From: Micromonospora eburnea
GTDB lineage: Bacteria > Actinomycetota > Actinomycetes > Mycobacteriales > Micromonosporaceae
Length of the DNA: 64,000 bases
Assembly (NCBI RefSeq): GCF_900090225.1
Contig: NZ_FMHY01000002.1
Span: 2,232,001-2,296,000 of the forward strand
Direction: 5' to 3'
The stretch's first letter is position 1; every line of letters begins with the position of its first letter. The notes under the pieces were generated by a model, which saw nothing but the letters and a program-made list of their open reading frames with translations, was not told the origin of the DNA and did not search any database. Shown in pieces: positions 43,727 through 52,520 of this stretch. The position numbers and the translations under genes were made by a program.

Positions 43727-45156
43727 CCAACCCGACCCTGAGCACCCGGCTTGCCGCCTTCGCCGTGGAGACGGCCGCGCAGCTTCCGGAGCGCATTGCC
43801 GCCGACGCGCAGGCGCGGATCGTCGACACCGTCGGCATCGCGATCGCCGCGATGGACACCGAGCCGGTCCGGGCGGCCCTGGCGCTCGCCCGCGAGTGGG
43901 GCGGCAGCCGACAGGCCACGGTCCTCGGCTTCCCGGACCGCGTGCCGGCACCCGTCGCTGCGCTGGTCAACGGGACGGCGGCGCACGCGTTGGATTTCGA
44001 CGACACACACCTGCCGTCGATCCTGCACCCGAGCGCGTCGGTCGTGCCCGCGGCCCTGGCCGCCGCCGAGATGGCGGGCGCCAGCGGACGCACCGTCCTG
44101 GCCGCGGTCGCCGCCGGCGCCGAGATCACGATCCGGCTCGGCAACGGCGCCGACGATCCCGACCTCGGCAACAACATCTTCTTCGAGCGGGGCCTGCACG
44201 CCACGTCGATCTGTGGGGCGATGGGCGCGGCCGTGGCGGCGGCAGTCGTCCTCGGGCTGGACGTCGAGACCACCCGCCACGCCCTCGGCATCGCCGGGAG
44301 CATGGGCGGCGGGCTCATCGAGGCCAACCGCAAGGGCGGCAGTGTCAAACGGATCCACTGCGGGTGGGCGGCCCACGCCGGCGTGACGGCAGCACAATTC
44401 GCCCGGCAGGGCCTGACGGCGCCCGACACCGTGTTGGAGGGCCGGTTCGGCTTCTTCAACGCCTATACAGGCCTGCATCCGGTTTCCGAGACCTTCCTCG
44501 ACGGCCTCGGCGAGGACTGGGAGCTTGACCGCTGCTTCGTGAAGCCGTACCCGACCAACGTCTTCACGCACACCGGCATCGACGCCGCGCGGCGGCTCGC
44601 GGAACGAGGCATCCCGATCGAGTCGATCGAGCGGGTCGACCTGTCCGTACCAATGGCCGTGACCCGTACGATCGCCGAGCCGCGGGAGGCGAAAATTCGG
44701 CCGGAGAGTCCCTATCACGCGCAGTTCAGCGGGCCCTTCACATTCGCGATCGCGTACCGCGGCGGCAGCGGCCTCGGCGTCTACCTCGACGACTTCACCC
44801 AGGCGATGCTCGACGACCCGGTCGTGCGCCGGCTCGCCGAACGGGTGCACTACGTGCCGGACCCCGAGTGCGAGGCCCTCTACCCGGAGCGGCTGCCGAC
44901 CATCGCCCGGGTACACCTCACCGACGGCACGACCGTCGAGGAGCGCGTCCTGGCCAACCTGGGCATGGCCGAGCGCCCGATCCGGCCCGAGCAGCTGCGG
45001 CACAAGTTCGATCTCAACGTGCGCCGGCTGGGCGGCCAGCGTGCGGCCGCCCTGAGCGCGGCACTGCGTGCCCTGCCCGTGGCACCGTCCGTGTCCGACC
45101 TGCTGCGGACCCTCGAATGGGCCCCTCACGATTCGGGTCGGTATTCCGCTGCGTGA
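43723..45156 (+). CDS. MmgE/PrpD family protein, first copy
   Basis: A 477-residue MmgE/PrpD protein. The all-helical N-terminus includes ARIVDTVGIAIAAMDTEPVR and the motif NGTAAHALDFDDTH, and later GGGLIEANRKGGSVKRIHCG and KPYPTNVFTHTGIDAARRL. The family contains 2-methylcitrate dehydratase, cis-aconitate decarboxylase and iminodisuccinate epimerase, all acting on di- or tricarboxylates. A dehydratase or epimerase step on a dicarboxylate is likely. Coupled to the cyclase by ATGA. Confidence 0.88.
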   Translation: MTNPTLSTRLAAFAVETAAQLPERIAADAQARIVDTVGIAIAAMDTEPVRAALALAREWGGSRQATVLGFPDRVPAPVAALVNGTAAHALDFDDTHLPSILHPSASVVPAALAAAEMAGASGRTVLAAVAAGAEITIRLGNGADDPDLGNNIFFERGLHATSICGAMGAAVAAAVVLGLDVETTRHALGIAGSMGGGLIEANRKGGSVKRIHCGWAAHAGVTAAQFARQGLTAPDTVLEGRFGFFNAYTGLHPVSETFLDGLGEDWELDRCFVKPYPTNVFTHTGIDAARRLAERGIPIESIERVDLSVPMAVTRTIAEPREAKIRPESPYHAQFSGPFTFAIAYRGGSGLGVYLDDFTQAMLDDPVVRRLAERVHYVPDPECEALYPERLPTIARVHLTDGTTVEERVLANLGMAERPIRPEQLRHKFDLNVRRLGGQRAAALSAALRALPVAPSVSDLLRTLEWAPHDSGRYSAA

Positions 45157-45224
45157 CAGCTCAGCTTTCCCGACAAGCCCCTTTCGGCTTCGCTGACCGG
45201 CGGAGCAGACGAGAAGGAGTCCCC

Positions 45225-46412
45225 ATGGCAGATCTCATCGAGTCCTCGGCGTTCCACCTCACCGAGGAGCAGATCGCGATCCGCGAGGCGATCGACGAGC
45301 TGTGCAAGCCGTTCGACAACGACTACTGGCGCGCCCTTGACGAGGAGCGCCGCTACCCAGAGGAGTTCGTCAACACGCTCTACGACGCCGGCTGGATGAG
45401 CATGTTGATCCCAGAGGAATACGGGGGCGGCGGGGCCGACATCCGGGACGCGGCGGTCGTGCTCGAGCAGCTCGAACGCCGCGGCTGCCACGCGGGCGCC
45501 GCGCGGGCCGGCATGTACACGATGGGGGCGATCCTCCGACACGGATCACCGGAGCAGAAGGCCGCATGGCTTCCGCGGATCGCGTCCGGGGAACTGCGCC
45601 TGCAGTCCTTCGGCGTCACCGAGCCCGACGCCGGCAGCGACACGACCCGGATCCGCACGTTCGCTCGCCGGGAAGGCGACGAGTACGTCGTGAACGGGAA
45701 CAAAATCTTCATCTCCCGGGTGCAGCACTCGGACCTGTTGCTCCTGTTGACCCGGACGACCAAGCGAGAGGACTCGGCCAAGCCGACCGACGGCTTCACC
45801 GTGCTTCTCGTCGACCTCCGCAAGGCGTTGGCTGACGGCACGATCCGGGCCACCCCGATCAAGACGATGGTCAACCACGAGACGAATGAGCTCGCCATCG
45901 AGAACCTCCGCGTCCCGGTCGCCAACCGGATCGGGGAGGAGGGCAAGGGCTTCCGCGTGATCCTGTCCGGAATGAACTCCGAGCGAGTCATCGTGACCAG
46001 CGAGTACATCGGTGCCGGCTTCTATCTCATCGGCCGCGCCGTCGAGTACGCGAACGAGCGGGAGGTGTTCGGCCGCAAGATCGGTATGAACCAGGGCGTC
46101 CAGTTCCCAATCGCGCAGGCCTACACGAACCTCCAGGCGGCGTCGCTCATGCGGTGGCGGGCGGCCGAGCTGTACGCCGCGGGCGGTAACCCGCGGTTCG
46201 AGGTCAACGCGGCCAAGCTGCTCGCCTCGCAGGCGCTCTGGCAGGCGGCCAACGCGGCGTTCGACACGTTCGGCGGCTACGCGGCAGCCGAGGAGTACGG
46301 CATCGAACGCAAGTTCCGCGAGGCCCGACTCCCGTCGACCGCACCTATCAGCAACAACATAGTCCTGGCCGGCATCGCCCACGGCACGCTCGGCCTGCCG
46401 AAGTCGTTCTGA
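45225..46412 (+). CDS. Acyl-CoA dehydrogenase
   Basis: A 395-residue FAD-dependent acyl-CoA dehydrogenase. GVTEPDAGSDTTRIRTFARR is the FAD/substrate motif, GMNSERVIVTSEYIGAGFYL the middle helices, and FDTFGGYAAAEEYGIERKFR the C-terminal signature. The stretch that usually carries the catalytic Glu (YEGT) here reads STAPISNN, so the base must lie elsewhere, as in some other subfamilies. GAGAAGGAG precedes ATG 45225. It would introduce a double bond into the CoA-activated substrate and pass electrons to ETF encoded downstream. Confidence 0.9.
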   Translation: MADLIESSAFHLTEEQIAIREAIDELCKPFDNDYWRALDEERRYPEEFVNTLYDAGWMSMLIPEEYGGGGADIRDAAVVLEQLERRGCHAGAARAGMYTMGAILRHGSPEQKAAWLPRIASGELRLQSFGVTEPDAGSDTTRIRTFARREGDEYVVNGNKIFISRVQHSDLLLLLTRTTKREDSAKPTDGFTVLLVDLRKALADGTIRATPIKTMVNHETNELAIENLRVPVANRIGEEGKGFRVILSGMNSERVIVTSEYIGAGFYLIGRAVEYANEREVFGRKIGMNQGVQFPIAQAYTNLQAASLMRWRAAELYAAGGNPRFEVNAAKLLASQALWQAANAAFDTFGGYAAAEEYGIERKFREARLPSTAPISNNIVLAGIAHGTLGLPKSF

Positions 46413-46417
46413 GCGCC

Positions 46418-47812
46418 GTGACGTCCGCCATGACCGAGACCGGTGTCACCGAAGTGCTCGCAAACTTCGCCGTCGGGGAGGACACCCCGCACGGTGACCA
46501 CGCCGCCGAGGTATCCCGGGCGCTTGTCGACACGGTCGCCGTATCAGTCGGCGCCGCGGGCACGGACGGCGAACGGATTCTCCGGACGTGGGCCGAGCGC
46601 GAGACCGCTGCCGGACCGGCGACCGTGTGGACGTCGGGCCGTGGCACCTCCGCCTCGCTCGCAGCGCTCGTGAACGGCACCGCCGCCCACCTGCTCGACT
46701 ACGACGACATCTCGCCGAGCATGCCCCTGCACCCCAGTGCCGTACTCATGCCCGCCCTGGTCGCCGTGGCCGAGACGCGCGACGTACCTCCCGAGCGTTT
46801 CGTCGACGCGTACGACGTCGGCGCCGCAACTTTCCGCGCCGTCGCCGAGGTGCTCCCACAGCACGTGCACTACGCGCGTGGCTGGCACACCACGTCGACT
46901 GTCGGCCGAGTCGCGGTCGTGGCGGCGCTCGCACGGCTGGTCGACGCCCGTCCCGACGTGGCACGGAACGCGCTCGGCATCGCCGCGTCGCTGGTCGCGG
47001 GCAGCCGCCAGAACTTCGGATCGATGACCAAGCCCCTGCACGCCGGCACGGCCGCCCGCGACGGCGTCCTGGCGCTGGAGCTCGCGGAGGCGGGATTCAC
47101 CGCGAACCCGTCCGAACTCGAGTCGGCGGGCGGCTTCCTGGAGCGCTACGGCGACCCGGACCTGTCGCCGGTGGGCTCGACGGCCGACACCCTCGGCGAG
47201 CGGCTGGAGTACTGGATCGACGCCTGGATCGACGACTGGGGACTCAAGCGATATCCGAGCTGCTACGCGACCCACCGCGGCATCGACGCGATCCTGCAGC
47301 TGCGCGGGCGGTTGGCTGGGCGCGTCCCGACCAGCATCACCGCCACCCTTCACCCGCGCGGCACCCGGGCCCTGCGGGACAGCGCGCCGGCCACACCCAC
47401 ACAGGCGAAGTTCAGCCTCGAGTACACCCTCGCGGCTGCCTACCTGCGCGGCGACGTGGCACTCGCAGACTTCACCGACGACGGCTTCGACGACCCTGCC
47501 GTTCACGCGCTGATGGGCTCGGTGACGGTACGAGAGAATCCCGTGCCGCCGGCGGGGCCAGCGGGCTTCACGACTGGATACACCGTGGTCCAGCTCGCGT
47601 TCGCCGACGGGACCACCGCGTCGGCGCGGGTCGACGTCACGCACGGCCAGTCGAGCCGCCCGCTCACCGATGTCGAACTGCGCACGAAGTTCCAGGACTG
47701 CTGTGCTGCCGGAGGGCTCGGCGCCGAGGAGACCGAGCGGCTGTACGCCGCGGTCGCCGACAGGCCTGGGCCAGCGTTCACCGCATCCATTCCGAGGAAG
47801 GGGCACCGATGA
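46418..47812 (+). CDS. MmgE/PrpD family protein, second copy
   Basis: A 464-residue paralogue of the protein at 43723. Motifs NGTAAHLLDYDDISPSMPLH, HVHYARGWHTTSTVGRVAVV and GSMTKPLHAGTAARDGVLAL, then KRYPSCYATHRGIDAILQL. GTG 46418 or ATG 46430 may be the start, five or more bases after the dehydrogenase stop. Two such proteins in one operon may be successive steps, or stereospecific partners. Confidence 0.87.
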   Translation: MTSAMTETGVTEVLANFAVGEDTPHGDHAAEVSRALVDTVAVSVGAAGTDGERILRTWAERETAAGPATVWTSGRGTSASLAALVNGTAAHLLDYDDISPSMPLHPSAVLMPALVAVAETRDVPPERFVDAYDVGAATFRAVAEVLPQHVHYARGWHTTSTVGRVAVVAALARLVDARPDVARNALGIAASLVAGSRQNFGSMTKPLHAGTAARDGVLALELAEAGFTANPSELESAGGFLERYGDPDLSPVGSTADTLGERLEYWIDAWIDDWGLKRYPSCYATHRGIDAILQLRGRLAGRVPTSITATLHPRGTRALRDSAPATPTQAKFSLEYTLAAAYLRGDVALADFTDDGFDDPAVHALMGSVTVRENPVPPAGPAGFTTGYTVVQLAFADGTTASARVDVTHGQSSRPLTDVELRTKFQDCCAAGGLGAEETERLYAAVADRPGPAFTASIPRKGHR

Positions 47813-48951
47813 CCACCGGCAAGCCGACCGTTGTCGTTCAGGAGGAGGGCATGCGCGAGGGCATGCAGATCGAGAGCGCGGACATCCCCGTGGCCGAGAA
47901 GATCCGACTCCTCGACGCGCTCTCGAAGACCGGCCTGAAGCGGATCATCGTCGGGGCCTTCGTCAGCCCGAAGTGGGTCCCGCAGATGGCCCGGGTCGAG
48001 GAGGTCATCGAAGGTTTCACGCCGGTCGACGGGGTGCAGTACACCGCGATCGTGCTCAACCCGAAGGGCGCGGAGCGGCGGGCGGCGTACGGCCACAAGC
48101 TGACGCTCCCGGATCCGACCCTCGGACGGACCAAGGTGCACCTCTGCGACGTCTTCGTGCGGCGGAACATCAATCGCAGTCAGGCCGACGAGATCGACTC
48201 CATCCCGCAGGCGATCGAGGCGGCGCGGGCCGCCGGGGCGACCAGGGCAGAGATCTCAATCAACGCGGCCTGGGGCTCCAACTGGCTCGGGAAGTTCGAC
48301 GAGGACGAGCGCATGCGGCTCCTTCAGCTGCAGTACGACGCCTGGTCGGCGGCGGCAATCCCCGTCACCCAGATCCACCTGGGCGACCCGATGAGCTGGA
48401 ACACCCCAGCGGCCGTCCGGTCGATGTTCCGCCGCATCCTCGCGACCTGGCCCGAGGTCCGCGACTTCCACCTCCACCTGCACGACGCGCGGGGCATGGC
48501 GATGCTCTCGGCGTACACCGCGATCCAGGAGCTCGACGAGCGCCACACGCTGCTCCTCGACACGGCGATCGGCGGCATGGGCGGTTGCCCGTACTGCGGC
48601 AACGGCCGCGCCACCCGGATGATCCCGACGGAGGACTTCGCCCACCTCATGGAGGCCGAGGGCATCGAGACCGGCCTGGACGTGACGGCCCTCGTCGAGG
48701 CCGGCGTGATCGCGCAGGAGGTCGTCGGTCACGAGCTGTGGTCAAAGGTGACCGCCGCAGGTCCGCGCCCGACCGGACGCGACGTGTACCCGATGGACAT
48801 GCCGTTCGTGGAGACGTTTGAGCAGGCCCAGCATTTCCGGCTCGGCCCGTCGGTGTACGAGGGCGCGCTGTCGCCGTGGCGGCAGCCCGTGCGGTCCACA
48901 GCCCGGGACGAGTACGAGGCGCGGCTCGCCGCGCAAGAGGAGAAGGCGTGA
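47809..48951 (+). CDS. HMG-CoA lyase-like protein
   Basis: A 380-residue DRE-TIM metallolyase-type protein related to hydroxymethylglutaryl-CoA lyase: EEGMREGMQIESADIPVAEK (catalytic-base and substrate region), metal histidines in DFHLHLHDARGMAMLSA and the loop cysteine in GGMGGCPYCGNGRA. These enzymes cleave 3-hydroxy-3-substituted acyl-CoA to acetyl-CoA plus a keto acid. In this operon it could release an arylglyoxylate or another 2-oxo acid. ATGA-coupled to the upstream gene and GTGA-coupled to the next. Confidence 0.88.
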   Translation: MTTGKPTVVVQEEGMREGMQIESADIPVAEKIRLLDALSKTGLKRIIVGAFVSPKWVPQMARVEEVIEGFTPVDGVQYTAIVLNPKGAERRAAYGHKLTLPDPTLGRTKVHLCDVFVRRNINRSQADEIDSIPQAIEAARAAGATRAEISINAAWGSNWLGKFDEDERMRLLQLQYDAWSAAAIPVTQIHLGDPMSWNTPAAVRSMFRRILATWPEVRDFHLHLHDARGMAMLSAYTAIQELDERHTLLLDTAIGGMGGCPYCGNGRATRMIPTEDFAHLMEAEGIETGLDVTALVEAGVIAQEVVGHELWSKVTAAGPRPTGRDVYPMDMPFVETFEQAQHFRLGPSVYEGALSPWRQPVRSTARDEYEARLAAQEEKA

Positions 48952-50162
48952 GCGCGAACTCGCTGAGTGACATCCGCGTTATCGAGATCGGCACCAGCAT
49001 CGCCGTGCCGTACGGCTGCCAGATCCTGGCCGACTTCGGCGCCGAGGTCATCAAGGTCGAACGGTGCGGCGGTGGCGACGAGGCTCGGCGCTGGGCGCCG
49101 GTGCGGGAGGGCGTTTCCGTCACGTTCCTCGCGTTCAACCGGCACAAGAAGTCGGTCGTCATCGACTACAAGGACGCCCGTGGCAAGCAGGTTCTCGAGG
49201 AGCTGATCGCCTCGGCCGACGTCGTGGTACAGAACCTGCGGCCGGGTGCGCTCGCCGCGGCCGGCTTCGACTGGGAACGGCTCCGGGAACTCAACCCGCG
49301 CCTGATCTACGTGGAGATGACCGGGTACGGGCGGACCGGCCCGCGGCACCTGCAGCCGGCCTACGACGCGATGCTGCAGGCATACTCGGGCGTCGTCGCC
49401 ATGACCGGGTCGGACGACGGACCGCCGGCCCGAGTGCCGCTGTCGATGATGGACATGAGCACCGGCATGTGGCTCGCGCTGGGCGTGTTCGAGGCGCTGC
49501 GCCGCCGGGACAAGACCGGGCAGGGCGTACACATCGAGGTGTCGCTCTTGCAGACCGCGCTCGCGTGGGTCACGGCGCCGCTCATGAGCGTCGCGGCCGG
49601 GGAGCCGGTGCCCGAGCGGCTGGGCTCCGGATTCCGGGGCAACGTCCCCAACGGGGCGTTCCCGACGTCGGACGGCTACGTCTTCCTCTCCGCGGGCAAC
49701 AACGACACGTTCCACCGGCTGCTCGACGCGATCGAGGCGCCAGAGCTCGCGAACGAGCCGGGCTTCGAGGACAACCTGGCCCGGGTCAGGAACAGGCGTC
49801 TGGTCAACGACAGGCTCAGCGAGGCGACGTCGGCGTTCACGACCGACGAGCTGCTGGCGCGGCTCACCACAGCCGGCGTCCCGCACTCGGCGGTGAACAC
49901 GCTCGACCGGGTGCTCACGGACCCGCAGGTGCAGGCGCTCGGCCAGATCGTCACGGTGGAACACCCGAGGCTCCGGGACCTCAGCGTCGTGAGCGCGCCG
50001 ATCACGTTCGACGGCGAGTATCTGGAGCACCGCGGTCACGCTCCCGAGCTCGGCGTCGACACCGTCGCCGTGCTCGGCTCGTTGGGGCTGGCCGCGCAGG
50101 AGATCGACGCGCTGATCGAGGCGCACGTTATCGAGGCAGCGCCGCAAGGAGTGGCGTCATGA
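48948..50162 (+). CDS. Class III CoA-transferase (CaiB/BaiF family), second copy
   Basis: A 404-residue CoA-transferase: VIEIGTSIAVPYGCQILADF, GAEVIKVERCGGGDEAR, catalytic Asp in SMMDMSTGMWLALG. Only moderate similarity to the copy at 40775 is visible, so they are not a recent duplication. GTG 48948 overlaps the preceding stop (GTGA). Either a subunit partner or a second, reciprocal CoA-transfer step. Confidence 0.9.
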   Translation: MSANSLSDIRVIEIGTSIAVPYGCQILADFGAEVIKVERCGGGDEARRWAPVREGVSVTFLAFNRHKKSVVIDYKDARGKQVLEELIASADVVVQNLRPGALAAAGFDWERLRELNPRLIYVEMTGYGRTGPRHLQPAYDAMLQAYSGVVAMTGSDDGPPARVPLSMMDMSTGMWLALGVFEALRRRDKTGQGVHIEVSLLQTALAWVTAPLMSVAAGEPVPERLGSGFRGNVPNGAFPTSDGYVFLSAGNNDTFHRLLDAIEAPELANEPGFEDNLARVRNRRLVNDRLSEATSAFTTDELLARLTTAGVPHSAVNTLDRVLTDPQVQALGQIVTVEHPRLRDLSVVSAPITFDGEYLEHRGHAPELGVDTVAVLGSLGLAAQEIDALIEAHVIEAAPQGVAS

Positions 50163-50962
50163 ACGACGGACTCGCTGCGGGGGAAGAGAACGAGGTCGTC
50201 TACCAGGTCCGGGGCCGGGCCGCCTGGATCACGATCAACCGGCCGCACCGCCGCAACGCGATGAGCCGGAACACGGTCCGGCTGCTCACCGAGGCGTTCG
50301 TCGAGGCGGGGGAGGACCCCGACGTTTGGGCGGTCGTCATCACCGGCGCTGGCGACAAGGCATTCTGCGCCGGCGGCGATATGAAGGAGATGGACGACAT
50401 CGCGCGTGCCGGCCGCCAGGTTCACACGCCGATGACCGGACTCCACCGCGCCCTGCTCGAAGTAATGATCGAGACCTACAAACCGGTGGTCGCCGCGATC
50501 AACGGCCATGCGATCGCCGGCGGATGCGAGATCGTCCTCGCCTCCGACGTGCGGATCGCCGTCGAGGGCGCGACGATCGGGCTGACCGAGGCGCGGCGCG
50601 GCATGGGCGCGAACTTCGGCTCGGTCGTGCTTCCCCGGCTGATCCCCCGCGCACTGGCCATGGACCTGCTCTACACCGCCCGCACGATTCCGGTGGAGGA
50701 GGCGCGGGATCTGGGGCTGATCAACCGGGTCGTTCCGCGTGAGACGTTCGCCGACGAGGTGCAGGCGTATCTCGACCAAATTCTTGCCAACTCGCCGGTG
50801 TCGCTGCGCCGCTACAAGGAGATGGCGACGAAGAGCTGGGGCCTGCCAGTGTCGACGGCTCTGCGGCTGAACGTCGGGCCGAACCCGTACACGAGCGAGG
50901 ACCGGGCAGAAGGAGTGCGCGCGTTCCTGGAGAAGCGGGCACCGGAATGGAAGAACCGGTAG
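50159..50962 (+). CDS. Enoyl-CoA hydratase/isomerase
   Basis: A 267-residue crotonase-fold enzyme. Oxyanion-hole loop ITGAGDKAFCAGGDMKEM, then AINGHAIAGGCEIVLASDVR with the first catalytic Glu and GLTEARRGMGANFGSVVLPR with the second Glu position; the usual GGTQ is replaced by FGSVV. It would hydrate the double bond made by the acyl-CoA dehydrogenase. ATGA-coupled to the CoA-transferase. Confidence 0.9.
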   Translation: MNDGLAAGEENEVVYQVRGRAAWITINRPHRRNAMSRNTVRLLTEAFVEAGEDPDVWAVVITGAGDKAFCAGGDMKEMDDIARAGRQVHTPMTGLHRALLEVMIETYKPVVAAINGHAIAGGCEIVLASDVRIAVEGATIGLTEARRGMGANFGSVVLPRLIPRALAMDLLYTARTIPVEEARDLGLINRVVPRETFADEVQAYLDQILANSPVSLRRYKEMATKSWGLPVSTALRLNVGPNPYTSEDRAEGVRAFLEKRAPEWKNR

Positions 50963-50970
50963 GAGGACCG

Positions 50971-52434
50971 ATGGAGTTGCTCGACCGCGACGTGTGGACC
51001 GGCCGGATCGGCGCGGGCGGGTGGGTGCCCGGCGAGGGCACGCAGATCCCGGTCCGCGAAGCCGCGACCGGTGACCAGCTCGGCACCCTCGGCGGCGCAT
51101 CCGTCGAACAGGTCGCCGAGGCCGCCCGGCGGGCCCGGCTGGCGCAGCACACCTGGGCCGCGCTCCCGCCCGCGCAGCGGTCGGCTGTCCTGAGGGCGGC
51201 GGCCGACGTGTTCGAGCGGGAGGCCGAGCAGATCTCGACGTGGATCGTCCGGGAGTCCGGCAGTACCTGGACGAAGGCGCGAAGCGAAATCATGGCCGCC
51301 GCCGCGGAATGCCGGGAGGCCGCGGCCCTGCCGAGCCACCCACACGGGCAGGTGCTTCCGAGCAACAAGGAACGCTGGTCGGTCGCCCGGCGGGTGCCCG
51401 TCGGTGTCGTCGCGGTGATCGCGCCGTTCAACTACCCGTTGACGCTCGCGATCCGGTCGGTGGCGCCCGCACTCGGTCTCGGCAACGCGGTTCTGCTCAA
51501 GCCCGACCCGCGCACCTCGGTCAGCGGCGGTGTGGTCCTGCGGCGCGTCTTCGAGGCGGCGGGCCTGCCGGCCGACGTTCTTCAGGTTCTTTCCGGTGGG
51601 TCCGAGGTCGGCGCCGCCGTCGTCGAGGCGCCGGAGGTGCGGGTCGTCTCGTTCACCGGGTCGACGGGGGCGGGCCGTCGCGTGGGGGAGGCGGGGGCCC
51701 GGCTACTCAAGCGGGTCCACCTCGAACTCGGCGGCAACAACGCGATCCTTGTGCTTCCGGGCGCCGACATCGAGTGGGCGGCGGCCGCCGGCGCGTACGG
51801 CTCCTTCCTTCATCAGGGCCAGATCTGCCAGACGGCGGGCCGTCATCTGGTCCACGAGTCGCAGTACGACGGCTACGTCGCGGCGCTCGCCCGGATCGCG
51901 TCCTCGCTCACCGTGGGAGACCCGTATCGGGAAAAGGTCCAACTCGGCCCGATCATCGACGACGGTCAGGCGGCCGGCGTGCTGTCGATCATCGCGGACA
52001 CGGTGCGGGCCGGTGGCACCGTCGTCGCGGGCGGCGAGACGAACGGTCGGTTCGTCCGGCCGACGGTGCTCGGCGGCCTGTCGACCGCCATGCGCGCGTG
52101 GCGGGAGGAAATCTTCGGACCCGTCGCCCCGGTGCTGTCGTACCGCGATCTCGAGGAGGCGGTCGACATCGTCAACGCCTCGGAGTACGGCCTCTCGGTC
52201 GGCATCCTCGGCGACGTCGGCACCGCGCTGTCTCTGGCCGATCGGATCCAGAGCGGCAAGGTGCACATCAACGAGCAGACGGTCAACGACGAGGCGAATG
52301 TGCCGTTCGGCGGGGTCGGCGCCTCCGGCAACGGCGCCCGCTTCGGCGGCCCGGACGCGAACATCGAGGCCTTTACCGAGACCCAGTGGGTGACCGTGCG
52401 ACCCGAGATCGAGCACTATGTCATCCGACCATGA
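50971..52434 (+). CDS. Aldehyde dehydrogenase (benzaldehyde dehydrogenase-like)
   Basis: A 487-residue NAD(P)-dependent aldehyde dehydrogenase. Cofactor region VVAVIAPFNYPLTLAIRSVA and SFTGSTGAGRRVG; general-base Glu in RVHLELGGNNAILV; nucleophilic Cys in SFLHQGQICQTAGR; C-terminal EEIFGPVAPVLSY. The sequence resembles benzaldehyde dehydrogenases, and it could oxidise the aldehyde released by benzoylformate decarboxylase to the (hydroxy)benzoate. AGGAGG precedes ATG 50971; it closes the ten-gene operon. Confidence 0.9.
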   Translation: MELLDRDVWTGRIGAGGWVPGEGTQIPVREAATGDQLGTLGGASVEQVAEAARRARLAQHTWAALPPAQRSAVLRAAADVFEREAEQISTWIVRESGSTWTKARSEIMAAAAECREAAALPSHPHGQVLPSNKERWSVARRVPVGVVAVIAPFNYPLTLAIRSVAPALGLGNAVLLKPDPRTSVSGGVVLRRVFEAAGLPADVLQVLSGGSEVGAAVVEAPEVRVVSFTGSTGAGRRVGEAGARLLKRVHLELGGNNAILVLPGADIEWAAAAGAYGSFLHQGQICQTAGRHLVHESQYDGYVAALARIASSLTVGDPYREKVQLGPIIDDGQAAGVLSIIADTVRAGGTVVAGGETNGRFVRPTVLGGLSTAMRAWREEIFGPVAPVLSYRDLEEAVDIVNASEYGLSVGILGDVGTALSLADRIQSGKVHINEQTVNDEANVPFGGVGASGNGARFGGPDANIEAFTETQWVTVRPEIEHYVIRP

Positions 52435-52520
52435 CGTTCACCGGCCGGCCGATCAGTGTCCACAGCGTTATGCGACGGCCCGTTGGGGCCGATCAAACAG
52501 AGGAAGGTCGTCGAAGCGCG

